Below are positions 60,001-64,000 of a stretch of 64,000 bases of DNA, piece after piece. This DNA comes from Nematopogon swammerdamellus (taxonomy: Eukaryota > Arthropoda > Insecta > Lepidoptera > Adelidae), in the NCBI GenBank assembly GCA_946902875.1, contig OX336358.1:15617694-15681693 (forward strand), given 5' to 3'. Below the pieces are notes generated by a model. It saw only the letters and a list, made by a program, of their open reading frames with translations. It had not been told where the DNA came from and ran no database searches. Both the position numbers and the translations under genes were made by a program. The first letter of the stretch is position 1, and each line of letters begins with the position of its first letter.

Positions 60001-63000
60001 TACCGGAGACTTCCCTGGATTGCTGGCTATACTGGACTAGAGGAGAACACAACCGAGGCTGCTATGCGGTCATCTTACGTCCAGTACGGTGGTTTCAACC
60101 CAGTCGGCTACAATTTGAGCCTACCACCTAGTAAAGGGCAAGGGAAGGGACCTACGGGTTTACACCGGTTCTGAACGGTGAAGGAGCAGGTGTAGGTGTG
60201 CACGTAAATTTTTTCGTCAGAAAAAACATTGGTACTCGCCGAACGGATTCGAACCGCGGACCTCTCGCATGAGAAGCCGATGCCCAAACCACTCGGCCAC
60301 CCGCCGCTTTTAATGTGCCTACAAAATAAAATAAATGAAGAAGGAAGAAGAAAACGGTCCTTAATTCTAATCGTTTCAAGAGCATAATTAATTTTGAGTT
60401 TAAACTGAATTGCAGGGCATCCCGTTCCACATATTCGTGGTCCAGCAACGAGACGGGTTCCGCTTCAACCGCGCATCGTTGATAAACGCCGGCTTCCTCT
60501 GCACGCGGAGCGACTACGACTACATCGCGATGCACGACGTAGACCTGTTGCCCATGAACGATATGTTGAGGTCGCTATTCATTTTACTCTTTCAAGTTTA
60601 ACTCTTTGTCAGCCTCGATAGCTCAGTGGTGCTGACAGTCGACTGTTGCTATTGATTGTTAAGCAACGCTGGGCGCGGTCAGTACTTCGATGGGTGACCT
60701 CTCGACCGTTGGAGGCTGACCGTGGTTCGGATTCCACGTGAAACTGTAGGTCCCTTCCCTTCCTACCTTACTCGGTGGTAGGGTTCAACCCGCCCGGGTT
60801 GGTACCACCGCACTGAATGAAACGTCTGTCGAAACGGCTATGTAAATAGTTTGTGTTTTCCGTCCGGTTCAGTGTAGCCGGCACGAACGAAGGGAAGCAC
60901 TGACATGGCACCTAGTTCACCCGGTGTTATGGGCTGACATTACGGATGTTGTAGGTGATGTAGCCAACCGTGTCAGTTTACATAAAAAAAAAAGTTGTCT
61001 GGCCGGACTCGTAATCTCAAGGTCCGGGCTTCGAATCCGGCCGACTTGCACGGATGACTATTTCTGATTGGAACAGTTCAATGATTTAGTTTCAGATATT
61101 TATTTCGCCACTAGCTTTTGCCCGCGGCTTCGCTCGCGTCAAATTCAAAGTAAGTAAGCCCGCTACCGTAATTTTATTTCAGCCCGCGGAACAATTTGAT
61201 TTCTATGAGAGCCACATCTTAGCGTAACTTGAACTGAGTTTTATTTAGCCTATCCTGTGTCACGTATAGTAAAATGTGCTTGTACTAAGTTTCATCGAAT
61301 TCGGATGATCGGTTTAAGAGTTATGGAGGAACATACATCCATACATACATACAGAAAAGATTTCTAAAAATCGTCAATTTAGTTTTAGTTTCATAAATAA
61401 AGTCTACAAACGCAGTATCTCTTAAAACGAAGTAACTTACTCCATGACCATCCCTTACAGATTTATTATTAGTATTGATTGATTGATGATAAAGAACACA
61501 CAACATTAACAATACTTCATTGAAACATACGCATATTCAGTATGGTTCGTCATACAATTTTTTTGTCATGTCCCATTCAGCAGTGCAATCTATAAGGGAG
61601 AACCGGGTAAGAAACCTTACAGAGCTTCTTTTTTAACTCAACAACACCTGCTACTTCATCCATGGTTTGTATTTCACTTGAAAAAATGATTACAGATGAC
61701 ATGTTGCGCACATTGCAGGTACGACTACCCCGAGGAGGGACCGTTCCACGTGTCGGCTCCGGAGTTGCACCCCAAGTACCACTACGCGACGTTCATCGGA
61801 GGCATACTGCTTATCAAGAGGGAACACTTTGAGCTAGTCAACGGCATGTCCAATAGGTACCTATCAATAATACATTATTTATTGTTTACTAGCCCCACTG
61901 CATCTCTCCCCTTGCATGTCGTAAGAGGCGACAAGGGATAAGGAAAAGATACTGCGCTAAAGGGCGACAGGCTAGCCACTTCTCACCTTGGCGTAATCCC
62001 TCCACCTAGTCATGCAGCAGGTGGGTTCTTCGTGCCTTACTTGCTGCTTGATAGTTGTCTTGTCCGTATACTGTGCTAAACGTGGTGGTCAGTGTTGTGC
62101 TGTGATTTACCAGAGTCCTTATAGCACAACACCGATTACTCTGCTTACCCTGATTGTTGGGATACAGCGTGTGTTATGTTATTGTTTACTTAATTTGTAG
62201 GGTTCCGTATCCGTGGTACGGAATTACGTTACTAAACCTACGCCGTCTGTCTGTCTGTCCGTCTGTCTTGAGGAATGTATCTCTTGAACCGTAATAGGTG
62301 GGCCATTGAAATTTTCACAGAATATGTCTTATTATGGCCGATATAACAACAATAATCAAAATAAGAAAAAGTAAAAAATTCACAGGGCTCCCCAGAAGAA
62401 ACTAAAAAGTGTCATCTACCGAAAAGAATATGAAGCATTTTAATTAATACATAGATGGTGTGAGTGGCGCTGACCATGACATGACGATACGGAACTTGGC
62501 TGGTTTTTTTAAATATTGAATTTCTTGACGCTACTAGGCTACACTACTTGACTCACTAGGCTCAAATTGTAGCCGAATGGGTTAGTCCCACCGTACTGGA
62601 TATCAGATGGCCACATAGTATCCTCGGCTGTGTTCTCTAGTCCAGTATAGCCAGCAATTTTCAATTTCGATTTGTTTTATGTAAGGAGAAAATAAAAAAT
62701 TGTTTTCTTTCTTCCTTTCTTTTTTTTTAAATTTATATTTAGGGCTTTTAACAATAATTTCTTAATGTCAGCTTAATTAATATAAAAATAAAACACATAT
62801 TCCTCCTCCTTTTGTTTGCACTACCCATACTTCTTTCTCTGTATTTTATTCCTCATCAGCCAAAGTTTTACTGGAAGAAATCACTTGCAGTGATAAGTCC
62901 GCCTTTACTCCTGTATTTGTCTGTTCTACCTGTGTACTGTTCTTCTTTCCATTGTGTGTAATAAAGAGTTTCTATTCTATTCTATTCTATCAGCCCCATA

Positions 63001-63202
63001 GTACTCATCTTCTCTATCCAGGGCAGAGAGTCCATAAGGGATAGAGATTTCTTCCCCTCTTTTGACATGGGAATGTATGGTTGGGGTGCAGGTACTGGGG
63101 TTGGGGGCTGGAGGACGACGAGTTCTACGTGAGGCTGAAGGATGCCGGGCTCACAGTGCGGCGTCCTCTCAACATCACCACCGGCCCGGAGAACACTTTC
63201 AA
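57057..63202 (+). CDS. B4GALT7: Beta-1,4-galactosyltransferase 7 (xylosylprotein galactosyltransferase), 3' end outside the window
   Basis: Exons 57057-57153, 58517-58683, 60416-60570, 61719-61856 and 63092-63202 join in phases 1, 0, 2, 2 and encode the first 222 residues; the last exon(s) lie beyond 64000. This Golgi type II enzyme adds the first galactose to xylose in the proteoglycan linker. Seen: an N-terminal signal-anchor (about residues 10-27), '[16 protein letters not shown]' at 60-75, '[11 protein letters not shown]' at 105-115, the metal-binding DVD at 129-131 within '[12 protein letters not shown]', '[12 protein letters not shown]' at 147-158, 'YIGGILL'-type segment at 165-171, and '[17 protein letters not shown]' at 181-197. 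The short stem and the 'HVSAPELHP' segment distinguish B4GALT7 from B4GALT1-6. The exon 3 donor (gtcgct) and exon 5 donor (gttcgt) are weak. Confidence 0.95.
57477..57880 (+). mobile_element. LINE (jockey/CR1-like) 3' end in B4GALT7 intron 1
   Basis: A 123-codon frame carries 'RRAVGSL'-like and '[14 protein letters not shown]' segments, '[14 protein letters not shown]' and '[12 protein letters not shown]', the recurring C-terminus of insect non-LTR reverse transcriptases. Its 5' end is truncated, followed by a short 3' UTR and A-rich tail (aataaaaaaaa) at 57885. Related fragments: 7766-7867, 30060-30337, 40560-40622. Confidence 0.8.
57967..58287 (+). mobile_element. Family A body with a family B head
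   Basis: Begins 'gtgtggggcctgtacttt' (family B), continues into 'gactaggtggtagggttt' and the family A core and tail 'gtcagtttccataaaaaaa'. Confidence 0.8.
58838..58985 (+). repeat. Diverged family F copy
   Basis: 'tctatccggttcaattacag', 'gacgagaaacttcgcagggc' correspond to 28525-28570. Located in B4GALT7 intron 2. Confidence 0.5.
59120..59449 (+). mobile_element. Family A body with a family B head, intact
   Basis: 'gtgtggggccggtactttaa', 'gtgtatgtcgtaaaaggcga', then core 'actaggtggtagggtttaac' and tail to a 16-nt A run. Very close to 57967-58287. Confidence 0.85.
59450..59906. other. B4GALT7 intron 2, unassigned part
   Basis: AT-rich; no gene or named repeat seen. About 59800-59870 (gacgacggatctccacttgg) may be an old repeat fragment. 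Confidence 0.35.
59907..60309 (-). mobile_element. Family C SINE, full length with tRNA-like head
   Basis: Read on the - strand: head at about 60308-60243 ('gtggccgagtggtttggg' A box, 'ggttcgaatccg' B box), then body with the shared core (tttactaggtggtagg) and an A-tail (poly-T at 59907-59914). The head resembles tRNA-Ser/Leu with its cloverleaf partly lost. Reference copy for the family. Confidence 0.88.
60608..60993 (+). mobile_element. Family A SINE, full length with tRNA-like plus 5S-rRNA-like head
   Basis: 'cagcctcgatagctcagtgg' is tRNA A-box-like; 'gttaagcaacgctgggcgcg' and 'gtcagtacttcgatgggtga' (about 60657-60698) match the 3' half of insect 5S rRNA including its internal promoter boxes. 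The core and tail follow, then A10. It starts 38 nt after the B4GALT7 exon 3 donor. Reference copy. Confidence 0.9.
61113..61356 (+). repeat. Family E-like LINE 3' tail
   Basis: 'agcttttgcccgcggcttcg' start and 'gtttaagagttatggaggaac ... catacatacatacagaaaag' end; a diverged relative of 45010-45247. Confidence 0.55.
61357..61718. other. End of B4GALT7 intron 3
   Basis: AT-rich. A segment at about 61495-61620 resembles 21900-21935 ('aagaacacacaacattaaca' and 'catacgcatattc'). No gene. Confidence 0.35.
61888..62185 (+). mobile_element. Family B retroposon, 32 nt after B4GALT7 exon 4
   Basis: 'agccccactgcatctctcc ... gcatgtcgtaagaggcgac ... attactctgcttaccctgat', the family B order, ending 'cagcgtgtgttatg'. 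Confidence 0.75.
62197..62516 (-). mobile_element. Family D repeat, fuller copy
   Basis: Reverse of 3482-3778: 'gggttccgtatccgtggtac', '(gtctgtct)n', 'ctcttgaaccgtaatagg', ending 'cgatacggaacttggctgg'. Confidence 0.65.
62555..62665 (+). mobile_element. Family C body fragment
   Basis: 'aggctcaaattgtagccga ... ccaccgtactggat ... ccagtatagccagcaattt'. Confidence 0.65.
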
Positions 63203-63283
63203 GTTCGTACCTTGCATCAAATTCACTTTCGAAAGCCTATTACCCTTCAATACTATTATACAATTTCAGATAATTGAAAGTGA

Positions 63284-63337
63284 TATGGCACCTAGTTCGC
63301 CCGGTGTTATGGGCTGACATCACGGATGTTGTAGGCA
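63284..63337 (+). repeat. Family A 3' fragment cut by a hAT-like terminus
   Basis: 'ggcacctagttcgcccggtg ... cacggatgttgtagg' stops at 63337, where 'cagtggcggctctgg' begins, the same kind of tip as the element at 33528. No right-hand partner is visible before the window ends. Confidence 0.55.
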
Positions 63338-63866
63338 GTGGCGGCTCTGGCCAATGAATTTTAGTGAGGCACTACCTACATAATAGCATTTTTTAATGTT
63401 GTATTGCAGTTCTCATTTCGAGGACAGGACATGCCCAAAGTCTAGCAATAAATAAACATCCATGTTGCTTTTTTTTTTCTTTACCTTCAAGATAATTAAG
63501 TGAGGCGGCGTGAGGCAGCGCCTCACTTGCTTCACCTGGGGAACGGAGCCAGGAAGTCTTTCAGGTGGCCCACCGCATAGAAGTCTGCCTTGCAAGAGAG
63601 TTAAGCCTTCCGTCTTGCCAGAGAGCTCATGGAGAGCCCATAGACTAGGATCCCATAGAATAGGAATCTTTAATGCAGTTCGTTCACGCCTTTCCATTAT
63701 TATAACATTACCTATTTATGTTTACTGTCGTGAACAACATAATTGTGGGAAAAAAAGGAATTGTCAAATCAATTATTCGATCGGATAAGTCGGACAATGG
63801 GATCAGCTCCTCCTGTGTATAATTTTAGGTTAATAGTTAGGCTAGAAAGGTGTGTTTAAAGGCAGA

Positions 63867-64000
63867 TTTTTTTTATGGAAACTGACACGGTTGGCTACAT
63901 CACCTACAACATCCGTGATGTCAGCCCATAACACCGGGTGAACTAGGTGTCATGTCATTGCTTCCTTCATTTCATGTCGGCTACACTGAACTGTGGAACC
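63867..64000 (-). mobile_element. Family A SINE running off the window
   Basis: Poly-T at 63867-63874 then 'atggaaactgacacggttgg ... accgggtgaactaggtg' to the last base. Confidence 0.75.

Noticed and set aside
60243..60308. Functional tRNA gene on the - strand
   Set aside because: A and B boxes are present but the arms do not form a full cloverleaf, and it continues into a SINE body with an A-tail.
60650..60715. 5S rRNA gene
   Set aside because: Only the 3' half is 5S-like and it is fused to SINE sequence; dispersed truncated copies confirm a retroposon.
63337..63400. A complete hAT-like element beginning cagtggcggctctgg
   Set aside because: Only one terminus is seen before the window ends; no partner terminus or target duplication could be found.

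Overview
This 64 kb window is nuclear DNA of an animal, most likely a moth or butterfly. Genes are split by introns that are mostly filled with short retroposons and inverted-repeat transposons, intergenic DNA is AT-rich, and the dispersed repeats (recurring 'cccgcggcttcgctcgcg' and 'ccggccaagtgcgagtcg' motifs) are of a kind I associate with Lepidoptera. There are no operons, Shine-Dalgarno sites or other bacterial features.

Six host genes can be assembled exon by exon with consistent splice phases. (1) A membrane-anchored retinol-dehydrogenase-like short-chain dehydrogenase, + strand, 1817-7652, 3 exons, 339 aa. (2) HAUS6/Dgt6, the augmin subunit, - strand, 17545-21335, 2 coding exons, 812 aa. 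(3) TSPO, the mitochondrial translocator protein, + strand, 24418-29431, 3 coding exons, 178 aa. (4) NOP14, a small-subunit ribosome biogenesis factor, - strand, 32353-46483, 11 exons, 1048 aa. (5) BTF3/bicaudal, the beta subunit of the nascent-polypeptide-associated complex, - strand, 53404-56281, 2 exons, 168 aa. (6) Beta-1,4-galactosyltransferase 7, + strand, from 57057, 5 exons seen, continuing past the window edge. BTF3 and B4GALT7 are divergent, about 0.8 kb apart. The genes are unrelated housekeeping functions and do not form a pathway.

Between the dehydrogenase and HAUS6 lies a 6.8 kb Ty3/gypsy-type LTR retrotransposon (9605-16448). Its 226-bp LTRs look identical and are flanked by a 4-bp target duplication, but its reading frames are broken and it carries an 87-bp tandem array. 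The rest is repeats: three SINE-like families (A with a 5S-rRNA-like head, B, and C with a tRNA-like head; A and C share a core), LINE 3' ends, hAT-like MITEs with exact 8-bp target duplications, a 2.8 kb long-inverted-repeat element holding a SINE that itself holds a hAT-like element, a 399-bp TTAA-flanked near-perfect palindrome inside the BTF3 intron, and a 68-bp minisatellite with a 5-unit higher-order period.

The most notable observations are a retroposon insertion whose target duplication copied the 5' splice site of dehydrogenase exon 1, the modular SINE families, tRNA-Leu-like pieces at both inner edges of the LTRs, and the palindromic intronic element. I did not find a new multigene system. 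All coordinates and alignments were made by eye; exon ends may be off by a base in places.
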